Source: Pseudobacter sp. (GTDB taxonomy: Bacteria > Bacteroidota > Bacteroidia > Chitinophagales > Chitinophagaceae). Taken from it: 64,000 bases of DNA. The first letter of the stretch is position 1; each line of letters starts with the position of its first letter. A model generated the notes under the pieces. The model was not told the origin of the DNA, ran no database searches, and saw nothing but the letters and a program-made list of their open reading frames with translations. Below are positions 1-9,219 of the stretch, piece by piece. A program made the position numbers and the translations under genes. Where the stretch lies: assembly GCA_017849455.1 (NCBI GenBank), contig JAFIGX010000006.1, positions 1 to 64,000 of the forward strand. Reading direction: 5' to 3'.

Positions 1-374
1 TAGTCTCAGCACAACATTTCCTTGATGTAGTTAATCATCCTAAGCGTTGTGATTTGCTTTCAATTTAAGATGTAACTTAGTCTCAGCACAACTATAAGCA
101 AGTCCTTCCATAATCTGAGGGAGTTGTGATTTGCTTTCAATTTAAGATGTAACTTAGTCTCAGCACAACGTCGCGTAAAATTTGTATCGCGGCTCACCCG
201 TTGTGATTTGCTTTCAATTTAAGATGTAACTTAGTCTCAGCACAACACACAGCTCCGTTTTCCGAATGTAACAATGGTTGTGATTTGCTTTCAATTTAAG
301 ATGTAACTTAGTCTCAGCACAACACGACTGCCTAAAACCCAGTCCTGTTGTGCTTTTGCATCAATTTTTACAAT
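1..374 (+). CRISPR. Type II-C CRISPR array, trailer end (cut by window edge)
   Basis: The array has 47-bp repeats at 46-92, 123-169, 200-246 and 277-323, plus the last 15 nt of another at 1-15. Repeats begin GTTGTGATTTGCTTTCAATT and end CTCAGCACAAC. Four complete spacers are exactly 30 bp (16-45, 93-122, 170-199, 247-276). After the last perfect repeat comes a 23-nt spacer-like stretch (324-346) and a degenerate repeat at about 347-374 (GTTGTGCTTTTGCATCAATT), the usual mark of the old, leader-distal end. The 5' half of the plus-strand repeat is complementary to the anti-repeat at 6449-6463, so crRNAs read in the plus direction, toward cas2 and against the cas genes. The leader and newest spacers lie left of the window. 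Confidence 0.97.
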
Positions 375-441
375 CGGAAAAAAAGGTTCGGGAGGTATTT
401 TTCAAATCCTGTGCGGCCAATTTCTACCGCCTGTTCCGGTA

Positions 442-1721
<1,280 letters not shown>

Positions 1722-1769
1722 ATCGGATGGAGTTGGATTAGATGTGAATAATAAAGCCTATCCGATGCA

Positions 1770-4700
1770 TTACTGAATTTCAGAAGCCTTGCTTGCATGA
1801 ATTTTCCTGCCATCCACTTCAACAATATTTCCCAGCCGGTCGACCTTTATTTTAACACAAACATTTTTGATCATTTCACCATTCCAGGCCCTTTCCGATT
1901 TATTGTTGGACCCCAGTTCCTTTCCATTTTCATCCAACGGTTTTGAAACAAAATGAGGAATAAAAAAGCATTGGGCTTTGGAAAAACTTACAACTTTATA
2001 GATCCGGTCATGGATTTTCCTGATCTCACCTCCCCAATCAATTGCTTTTATATTTTCTCCTTCTTCCGGAACATATACCAGCTCATTGGGCGAAAGCACT
2101 ATTGTTTTGTATCCTGGTTTTTCATCTGCAATAGGAAGTTGGTTCGTAAACCTTTCGATGGCCTCCAAAAGAGGTACGCTGGACGATTCATTGATGATCC
2201 GGCTTCTGTCGGATAGGCTTTCATAGATCACGAAGAATAAATTGCTGCCTTTATCTGCTTCCACCAATTTGCCCTTAAAAGGAATTTTTTTCCCGATATC
2301 TTCGTAAACAGTCACTTTGTTGATGGGTGGCCCTGCTGCTTTGTTGAGGATATCCAACCCTTCTCCTTTAAATGCCTCTTCAGGCTTATTATTGAAGGAG
2401 GTCAAATGATCATGTAGCAACCTGGCCAGCCATGAATGGGCTGCATGAGGTATCTTATCAATTTTTTCATGAGTAAACGATTCATCCAATTTTACCCGCT
2501 TGGCAGCATAATCATTGAAGTGGGTGATTTGGATCTTCGAGATGATATTTCCTGAATCATCCGATAAAGGATGTTTGGATAAGAATTTCTCTACTTCTTT
2601 CTTATCGAAGTCACTGTTCCTGATGATCTCGACGACCTGCTGCCTTAAAAGCTTGTCGGCGATCTGTGGCGCAATGGACTTGTCATTGCTCCTGAGCGCT
2701 GCTAATTGCAAGTCAACTGCCTGCTTCACCGTAACTGTCTTATATTCTCTCAGGGTAATTTTGCCAAGAGGCTCTTTGAACATGGACCTTCTGATGGCTA
2801 TCAACTTACCCTTCATCTGCCTGGTCAGTTCTTTTTTCCAGGAACCATCCTTTTGCTGAACCCATTTGGTATGCCTGTTAATACCTTTTGTAATTACACG
2901 ATTTTTATTCTTGTAAGAAACAATTACCTCATGAAGCTTTGCCTTGGCTTCCCGGGTAAATGTTTCCCAGGGCAGTATAAAATCACTATACCTGCGTTTT
3001 ACAAGATATTGATATTTGCTCTTTTCATCTGCGGCATTCAAGGTATTAAGATACCGTACATGCTCTCTCATGGTACAGGCAATGACCAGGGCATCCAGAG
3101 CATGATGGCGATGATCAATACGTTTGTAGTCCTTTTTGAAGTGAATATTATTATGGTCATTATCCCATTCAATCAATCTTTCCCCGGTCAGCACTTCAAG
3201 TCGCTCAAACCGTGGTTTGAGTATTTCCTTCCAAACCCTGTTCAATCCCCACTTGTCTTTCAGCTCACTGGTGATTTGCCCGATAGTGAATACGATCCCA
3301 TTTTCGTTCCTCGTTACCGGATACAATAATTCGGCTATTTTCCGGGTTATATACCTGGTATCATTTACCTGGCGTTCTACAAAGTCCTGGGGTATTTCTT
3401 CCCTCATCAACGCGATCCTTTTCTTACCACGAAAGATCTTCTTGCAGTTATCGATGTAACTTTCCGGGTTAAGCAGTGTAAATGTCTGCCCTTTGTGCGT
3501 AATTGTTCTTCCCCCTTCTTCTTCTATCATTTCGCGGGCGGTCCTGCTACCCTTATAGTCGTTTACTGCCGCTTCACAGATGGTCTTATTTCCGATACTA
3601 TTATCGAAAAAGCGGGATCTCGGTATGATGTGTTCGATCTCATATTCCGGTGTGAACAGTTTACTGAGTGGAATAATGCGGCCCGTGTATGGAGAGATGT
3701 GGTTTTGTTCACCCCAGAGCTTGTATTTTTCAATTTCAGCCTGCGTGGGTTCTTTGGAGAACTTAACGCTCGTTCGGATGGCTTCTTCACTGCCGGTCTC
3801 TTCCCAAATCCGCAGTTTTTCTATATCGACCAGTGATTCAGGATTGGCATTCTTTAATTGCCTGAGAATGCTTTTGATCCGCTTTCTGTCGTTTTCATTG
3901 GCAAACTGGATATCCGATAGCCGCTTGCGTTCTTCCGAGGTTTTCCGGAGATCCCTTGCCAGCTCTATATGAATTTCGTCCGGCTGCCCGTATTGTTCCC
4001 AGATGCTCTTTACCAGGCTGATCGTTTCCTTGCATATTTGCTCTACGATAGGGTTTCTCAGGCTATTGTTGGGTATGAGGTCCGACACCACCATTTCATC
4101 GGGGGATGAATACCTGGTCGTATTTTCTTTCTCGGAATGCCTTCCATATATGATGTATGCAGCGAGCCAGTGAGGAAGCCCCTGAAAGTCTTCAGTTTGG
4201 AGAAACTTATATTTTTCTTTCGATTGATTGACCTTGTCTCTCAATTCACTGGAAAGGCTTTCATCGAATTCACCGGTGATCAGTTTGTCTATACGGGCTT
4301 TGGTGACCGGGTCGATCGTGGCCGCGTCGAAATAACTGCCACAGCGCATCAGGGAAAGCAATTTGTTGATCGCTTTGGTGGAATAGGCGGCATATTGTTT
4401 GGGGAAGTCAGGCAGATTGGATAAATGCTGAATGATGTTGTTCGGGATATGCCATTGATTTCCGGGAGTTGAAAGTGCTTTTGTGATGGAAGAAGGATCC
4501 GGTAAGGAATATAATATATGCCAGAGGGAATCGAATTGCCTGCTATTCTTCAATAGGTTTTCACCTTCTTCCCATTTATGTTTTCGAAATACTTTTCTAA
4601 ATGTTTCCTTGGTTTCATTGCCGGTAAAGTTTTTTTCAGCAGGATAATTTAAGCGGTATGTTTTTGGGTTAAGCCCCAGTTCCCTGAGGATGGCCGGATG

Positions 4701-6119
4701 TGTCACTTCTTTCCTGCTATCGAAAAGTAAAAATAGTTTGGCTTTGGCTAAAGGGATAAGTACCTGGTCGGTCACATCTATATCGATTTGGGGTTTGCCA
4801 TCCAGTGCGCCTTCCAGTTGAAGGACCCGCAAGTTGTGGATCGTTTGCCATATCCTGAATTCCTGGAAGGCAGGACTTGATTTGGGCGCCACCCTGATCC
4901 CAAATTCATTTCCCTTTGGGTCATATTTTTTCTCATAGGTGCAGAAGTCGATGCTGTGCTTTTGCGATTTAAGGGGACGTTGATAATAAATGATGTCATT
5001 GGCTATTAAATAGAACAGGTCGTTTGCAATGATCTCTTTCCTTTTTGCTTCATTGTGTTGATACAGCGCCATTGCTATATCCGGGAGCAAAGATCTGTCA
5101 TTCAATTCGGGATGGTATGCCGCCTGTTTTTTCCAGATGGCTTCAAATTCTGCCTGGTATAGGTCGCGGTCCACAATTCTTTGGCGGATGCGATAGTTCT
5201 TTTCTTTTTTCAAATGGAGAAATAAATATTCCCCTACAGTTTGACATTGTCCGTGTTCGATGGTTTCACGGATATCTTTATTCAGGGCTGTTTTTTGTTG
5301 CTCCCATGCTGAAGAATCAGGAAGAGAAAAGCGATAAGAGACATCACCTGACTTTGTTGTTTTTTTGGTGATCTCCAATTCTACTTCCTTGTGTAGCCAG
5401 TCGGGCGGATTCCTTCTCTCGATCTGACCAACAATATTGCCTCCGACCCCACTTCCGGTTACCTGGAATACTTTTTTCCCTTTCTCTTCGGCTATTTCAG
5501 TGATCTCTTTTATTGTGAGTATCTGAACCCATTTTTCAATAATGGGATACCTGATCTCATCGGTTTCTTCCTGCTCAGTTATATCTTTTCTGCTACTCCT
5601 GAATCCACGTCTTTGGTTCATCATATAGATTATCCTGACCAGTTCATGGATCGTTATTTTTTGCGAAAGCGCTTTATGACGAAGATAATAGAGCACCCAA
5701 TCTTGTGGGATTGCTGAGGCGCCAAGTTCCTGTTTGGCTTCATGGATGGAGGAAGAAGCGATAGGGAGGAAGTCGTTGATATTGAACCTGGCGCCGCTAT
5801 TTTCGTTTTCTGCTGCCTTAAAATCAATCGGAAATGAATCTGGAACGAGACCTGCTATTTTTAATGCTGTGATTAACCGGGTCCGACGGAGGACAAATCG
5901 TTGTTTTAGCCTTCTGGACATTCTGCTCTGACGGCGATCTGCATTCTTGGAGACTGTATTACCTTTTTCGAATTTTTGCAGGGCATCACCATCCATGGGG
6001 ATGATCCGGCTACCCAAAGCACTGATAGTGCCTGCTTTACCGAATTCTTTTAATTCGATAAATGCCCAACCAATTGAATTTGTCCCGATATCTAAACCAA
6101 TTATTTTTTTCATATTCAT
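1770..6119 (-). CDS. cas9: CRISPR-associated endonuclease Cas9 (type II-C)
   Basis: Cas9 is the crRNA:tracrRNA-guided double-strand nuclease. I use the ATG at 6119 (MNMKKIIGLDIGTNSIGW); the open frame extends 21 nt further to a TTG that lacks conservation, and a second ATG lies at 6113. The product is 1449 aa, in the range of large Bacteroidota II-C proteins. RuvC-I Asp is residue 10, the Arg-rich bridge helix is at about 60-85, RuvC-II has Glu719 in IHIELARDLRK, HNH has His830 in YEIEHIIPRSRF, and RuvC-III has HHALDALVIA with Asp1009. All nuclease residues are present, so both strands should be cut. It is divergent from the tracrRNA and heads the operon cas9-cas1-cas2. Confidence 0.98.
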   Translation of the reverse strand: MNMKKIIGLDIGTNSIGWAFIELKEFGKAGTISALGSRIIPMDGDALQKFEKGNTVSKNADRRQSRMSRRLKQRFVLRRTRLITALKIAGLVPDSFPIDFKAAENENSGARFNINDFLPIASSSIHEAKQELGASAIPQDWVLYYLRHKALSQKITIHELVRIIYMMNQRRGFRSSRKDITEQEETDEIRYPIIEKWVQILTIKEITEIAEEKGKKVFQVTGSGVGGNIVGQIERRNPPDWLHKEVELEITKKTTKSGDVSYRFSLPDSSAWEQQKTALNKDIRETIEHGQCQTVGEYLFLHLKKEKNYRIRQRIVDRDLYQAEFEAIWKKQAAYHPELNDRSLLPDIAMALYQHNEAKRKEIIANDLFYLIANDIIYYQRPLKSQKHSIDFCTYEKKYDPKGNEFGIRVAPKSSPAFQEFRIWQTIHNLRVLQLEGALDGKPQIDIDVTDQVLIPLAKAKLFLLFDSRKEVTHPAILRELGLNPKTYRLNYPAEKNFTGNETKETFRKVFRKHKWEEGENLLKNSRQFDSLWHILYSLPDPSSITKALSTPGNQWHIPNNIIQHLSNLPDFPKQYAAYSTKAINKLLSLMRCGSYFDAATIDPVTKARIDKLITGEFDESLSSELRDKVNQSKEKYKFLQTEDFQGLPHWLAAYIIYGRHSEKENTTRYSSPDEMVVSDLIPNNSLRNPIVEQICKETISLVKSIWEQYGQPDEIHIELARDLRKTSEERKRLSDIQFANENDRKRIKSILRQLKNANPESLVDIEKLRIWEETGSEEAIRTSVKFSKEPTQAEIEKYKLWGEQNHISPYTGRIIPLSKLFTPEYEIEHIIPRSRFFDNSIGNKTICEAAVNDYKGSRTAREMIEEEGGRTITHKGQTFTLLNPESYIDNCKKIFRGKKRIALMREEIPQDFVERQVNDTRYITRKIAELLYPVTRNENGIVFTIGQITSELKDKWGLNRVWKEILKPRFERLEVLTGERLIEWDNDHNNIHFKKDYKRIDHRHHALDALVIACTMREHVRYLNTLNAADEKSKYQYLVKRRYSDFILPWETFTREAKAKLHEVIVSYKNKNRVITKGINRHTKWVQQKDGSWKKELTRQMKGKLIAIRRSMFKEPLGKITLREYKTVTVKQAVDLQLAALRSNDKSIAPQIADKLLRQQVVEIIRNSDFDKKEVEKFLSKHPLSDDSGNIISKIQITHFNDYAAKRVKLDESFTHEKIDKIPHAAHSWLARLLHDHLTSFNNKPEEAFKGEGLDILNKAAGPPINKVTVYEDIGKKIPFKGKLVEADKGSNLFFVIYESLSDRSRIINESSSVPLLEAIERFTNQLPIADEKPGYKTIVLSPNELVYVPEEGENIKAIDWGGEIRKIHDRIYKVVSFSKAQCFFIPHFVSKPLDENGKELGSNNKSERAWNGEMIKNVCVKIKVDRLGNIVEVDGRKIHASKASEIQ

Positions 6120-6141
6120 ATAAGGATAAAATAAATTCAAC

Positions 6142-6174
6142 GCAAGATAGTAATATTTAGCTACAATAAGCTAT
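6142..6174 (-). promoter_or_regulatory. cas9 promoter region with a 14-bp site matched by the tracr upstream guide-like sequence
   Basis: On the minus strand, TATCTTGC at 6149-6142 resembles the Bacteroidota -7 box TAnnTTTG. It would start transcription about 15-20 nt before the cas9 ATG. Just upstream, 6174-6161 reads ATAGCTTATTGTAG on the minus strand, identical to plus-strand 6342-6355, which directly precedes a CRISPR-repeat-like sequence. The site therefore covers the place where a -33 element would lie. The bases 3' of this protospacer on the minus strand are CTAAATATTA, the candidate PAM region. The match is seen in the sequence; the promoter call is an inference. Confidence 0.6.
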
Positions 6175-6408
6175 TTTCGATTTCAAATAGGATTACAGAT
6201 CAACCGTATGCTCTGGATCAATTGCCGGATTAATTGATTAAAGTATTCCAGGTAGGCATCATGAGCTTATTTGGGAACGTTTTTTTCCTATGATAAAATT
6301 CCATGCAGGAGCACTTACAATCTTCGACATGATTTATTCATATAGCTTATTGTAGGTTGTGATTTTGCTTTCACATTTTTAAATCCTGCATGGTTCTTTT
6401 TTATTTTA

Positions 6409-6444
6409 TTATTGAAGACCTAATAAAAGTTTATTCTATCTTTG
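6409..6444 (+). promoter_or_regulatory. Promoter for the short tracrRNA
   Basis: TATCTTTG at 6437-6444 is a perfect Bacteroidota -7 box (TAnnTTTG), with TTATTG at 6409-6414 as a candidate -33 element, 22 bp away. Transcription would start near 6449-6451, right at the anti-repeat. This would give a short tracrRNA without the repeat-like segment. Confidence 0.65.
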
Positions 6445-6447
6445 AAC

Positions 6448-6527
6448 CGAAGCAAATCACAATAAGGATTATTCCGTAGTTTAAAACTTATACAGTAGTC
6501 CCGCCCCAAAGGCGGGATTGTTGTTTT
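6448..6527 (+). ncRNA. tracrRNA
   Basis: The anti-repeat GAAGCAAATCACAAT (6449-6463) pairs with the first 14-15 nt of the CRISPR repeat, with a G-U at the end. It is followed by a small nexus-like hairpin (GGA...TCC around 6466-6474), a single-stranded AU-rich stretch, and a strong terminator hairpin at 6500-6516 (CCCGCC, loop CCAAA, GGCGGG) with a T-rich tail. The RNA guides crRNA maturation by RNase III and binds Cas9. It is divergent from cas9. Confidence 0.88.
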
Positions 6528-6853
6528 CTCACAGACTAATATCTAAATATAATCCTGATTTTTCAAATATTTAAACATAATCATTCAAATTTCCAGGCGG
6601 GAAGTGCGGTTTTGGTATGTATGACCGCATAGGGGTGCAAGTTGGGAAATTTATCAGGTAAATATTTTAGATAGTAGCAGCTAATTTCAACTAAGCATTA
6701 ACGATAGATATGTTCTTCATGGTTGGGATCATCACCAAAAAGGGCTACCCCCTTTCGGAAGCAGCCCATTGCTTGTCATGTCAGTGTACCAGTCGCCCCA
6801 CCATAGTACCACGCATGATCAGCGGGCAAGGGGAGGCTGGTAGTAACATTACA
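6528..6853. other. Intergenic region between tracrRNA and glnN
   Basis: This AT-rich 326-bp stretch holds no convincing gene. An open frame at 6710-6901 on the plus strand runs into glnN antisense and lacks any family signature. The only clear element is the glnN terminator, listed separately. Confidence 0.6.
6736..6767 (-). terminator. Rho-independent terminator of glnN
   Basis: On the minus strand GGGCTGCTTCC, a GAAA loop and GGGGGTAGCCC form a hairpin (6767-6742), followed by TTTTTGG (6741-6735). It lies about 87 bp past the glnN stop codon. Confidence 0.85.
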
Positions 6854-9049
6854 CTATCTGAGGAACAACATTTCGCGGTATTTCGGCAGTGCCCAATATG
6901 AATCAGCTACCAACAATTCCAGTTTGTCTACGTGGTAACGGATCGTATCGAAGAAGGCATCTTTCACCTGGCTTTGATAAGCGATCGCTTTGGTGCGTGT
7001 ATTGGTAATGGCGTTGGCTACTTTACGCGCTTCGATCATTTTCTCTACGAGGTCGCTCACCTTGTTGATATGCTCGGAGATCTTCACCAGTATCTGTTTC
7101 TGATTGGCGAAGGAGTCTTCCGGCAAACCGATCTCTTTCAACCCCTTGATATTATTGATCAGATCATTCTGGTATTTGATGGCAGCAGGCAGAATATGGC
7201 TGGTACACAGCTCACCCATGATGCGTGCTTCGATCTGAACGCGTTTGATATATTTTTCCAGTTCGATCTCATGACGGGCTTCCAGCTCCACATGGCTCAA
7301 TACATTATTGCTTTCGAAGAGATGCTTTGCTTTTTCAGTGACCATAGCATCCAGCGCCAGCGGGGTAGTGCGTACATTCGGCAGTCCGCGTCTTTCGGCT
7401 TCATGGTGCCATTCGTCGCTATAACCATCTCCTTCGAACAATACTTTCTCGCTGCTCACGATGTACTCGCGGATCACGTGCATGATAGCGATCTCTTTCT
7501 TTTCACCTTTCTCGATCAGGGCATCCACATCGGCCTTGAATTTCTTCAGTGTTTCGGCCATGATGGTGTTCAGGGCGGTCATCGCGTTGGCGCAGTTGGC
7601 ATTGGATCCTACAGCGCGGAACTCGAATTTATTGCCGGTGAACGCAAAAGGTGAAGTACGGTTGCGGTCGGTATTGTCCAACAGCAGCTCAGGAATGCTC
7701 CTGTGGAGATCGAGCTTCAGGATCGCTTCGTCCTGTTCGTCGAATTTACCGCCAACTCTTTCTTTTACATCGGCCAGCACTTTGCTCAGGTATTGACCAA
7801 TGAATACGGAGATGATGGCCGGAGGGGCTTCGTTGGCGCCCAGGCGGTGGTCGTTACCAGCAGAAGCGATGGAAGCACGCAGCACATCGGAATAGTCGTA
7901 TACAGCTTTGATGGTATTCACGAAGAAGGTGAGGAACATCAGGTTGGTTTTCGGCGTTTTGCCGGGAGCCAGGAGGTTCACACCGGTGTCGGTAGCCATG
8001 CTCCAGTTATTGTGCTTACCGCTACCGTTGATGCCGGCAAACGGTTTTTCGTGGAGCAGTGCACGTAATTTATGACGACGGGCCACGCGGTCCATGATGT
8101 CCATCAGGAGCGTGTTGTGGTCAACGGCAACACTTACTTCTTCGAAGATGGGGGCGCACTCGAACTGTGCAGGCGCTACTTCGTTGTGGCGGGTGCGCAA
8201 AGGAATGCCGAGCCTGTAACTTTCTTCTTCGAAGTCGCGCATGAAAGAATAGATCCTTTCGGGAATGGAGCCGAAGTAGTGGTCTTCCAACTGCTGGCCT
8301 TTCGCGGGGGAGTGACCGAAAACGGTACGTCCGCTCATCACCAGGTCGGGGCGGCTGTTGAACATGGCTTCGTCGATCACGAAGTATTCCTGTTCCCATC
8401 CCAGGGTAGCGCTTACTTTGGTAATATTCTTATCGAAGTAATTGCATACTTCCACGGCAGCTTTGTTCAAAGCTTCGAGTGATTTCAGCAATGGTGCTTT
8501 ATAGTCGAGCGTTTCACCTGTATAGGAAACGAAGATGGTAGGAATGCACAATGTTTTGCCGGTGCCGATATCCATGATGAAGCACGGAGAAGAAGGGTCC
8601 CATGCGGTATAACCGCGTGCTTCGAAAGTGGCGCGGATACCACCACTGGGGAAAGAAGAGGCATCGGGCTCCTGTTGGATGAGCGCATCACCGTCGAATG
8701 TTTCGAGGGCGCTGCCATCACCTTTCAAAGTAAAGAAGGAATCGTGTTTTTCGGCGGTAGTACCTGTCAGGGGCTGGAACCAGTGCGTGAAGTGCGTCAC
8801 TCCTTTGCTCTCTGCCCACTGGCGCAGACCGGCGGAGATCTGGTTGGCCATTGAGCGATCGATCTTTTTGCCTCCTTTGATGGAAGCCACCAGGCTCTTA
8901 TAGGCTTCATCACTTAAAAACTCACGGGCAACTTTCAGCGTGAATACATTCTCCCCGAAAATGCCGGTAATCTTGGTAGAACCTGCTGTCACATGACCAT
9001 TGGACTGGTTCGACAGGTCGTTGATGGCTTTAAAACGTAAGGATTCCAT
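6854..9049 (-). CDS. glnN: Glutamine synthetase type III
   Basis: Makes glutamine from glutamate, ammonia and ATP in the cytoplasm. At 731 aa it has the length of the GSIII family (about 700-730 aa), well over GSI. The N-terminus MESLRFKAINDLSNQ, the LGWEQEYFVIDEAMF substrate-site strand, the NGSGKHNNWSMATDTG loop and the NRTSPFAFTGNKFEFRAVG stretch are GSIII hallmarks. GSIII is the usual glutamine synthetase of Bacteroidota. The ATG at 9049 is the first in frame, and a terminator follows the gene. The 170-bp AT-rich region upstream holds no clean TAnnTTTG box. Confidence 0.97.
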   Translation of the reverse strand: MESLRFKAINDLSNQSNGHVTAGSTKITGIFGENVFTLKVAREFLSDEAYKSLVASIKGGKKIDRSMANQISAGLRQWAESKGVTHFTHWFQPLTGTTAEKHDSFFTLKGDGSALETFDGDALIQQEPDASSFPSGGIRATFEARGYTAWDPSSPCFIMDIGTGKTLCIPTIFVSYTGETLDYKAPLLKSLEALNKAAVEVCNYFDKNITKVSATLGWEQEYFVIDEAMFNSRPDLVMSGRTVFGHSPAKGQQLEDHYFGSIPERIYSFMRDFEEESYRLGIPLRTRHNEVAPAQFECAPIFEEVSVAVDHNTLLMDIMDRVARRHKLRALLHEKPFAGINGSGKHNNWSMATDTGVNLLAPGKTPKTNLMFLTFFVNTIKAVYDYSDVLRASIASAGNDHRLGANEAPPAIISVFIGQYLSKVLADVKERVGGKFDEQDEAILKLDLHRSIPELLLDNTDRNRTSPFAFTGNKFEFRAVGSNANCANAMTALNTIMAETLKKFKADVDALIEKGEKKEIAIMHVIREYIVSSEKVLFEGDGYSDEWHHEAERRGLPNVRTTPLALDAMVTEKAKHLFESNNVLSHVELEARHEIELEKYIKRVQIEARIMGELCTSHILPAAIKYQNDLINNIKGLKEIGLPEDSFANQKQILVKISEHINKVSDLVEKMIEARKVANAITNTRTKAIAYQSQVKDAFFDTIRYHVDKLELLVADSYWALPKYREMLFLR

Positions 9050-9219
9050 TAATTGTGTTTTTTGCTTTGTGCAAATAAACCGATAATTGAGGGTTCCAAA
9101 AAATTTTTTGAAAGCAATGTGAATTTATTTGACGAAAATGTGAAAATAAGTCAATTTTTTGCGACCGCTTTCAAAAAACTGCCTCAGAACTGTGAGTAAA
9201 TTAAATATATTTTTTTTAA

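Larger units (their letters stand above)
6342..6527 (+). ncRNA. Candidate long tracrRNA (tracr-L-like natural single guide)
   Basis: Three elements stand in the order of a single guide RNA: a 14-nt guide-like segment at 6342-6355 (ATAGCTTATTGTAG), a repeat-like segment at 6356-6374 (GTTGTGATTTTGCTTTCAC, close to the CRISPR repeat start GTTGTGATTTGCTTTCAAT), a linker of about 70 nt, then the anti-repeat and tracrRNA body. The repeat-like segment can pair with the anti-repeat in cis, replacing a crRNA repeat. The guide-like segment is complementary to the cas9 promoter. In Streptococcus pyogenes such a long tracrRNA directs Cas9 to repress its own promoter. Whether this long transcript is made here cannot be told from sequence alone; no convincing upstream promoter was found. 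Confidence 0.55.

Noticed and set aside
6342..6355. 14-bp match at cas9 as a plain regulator binding site pair
   Set aside because: Not fully excluded, but the upstream copy abuts the repeat-like sequence at exactly the guide-repeat junction, which a shared protein site would not require.
6710..6901. 63-aa plus-strand frame between tracrRNA and glnN
   Set aside because: Crosses the glnN terminator and runs into glnN antisense; no conservation signal.
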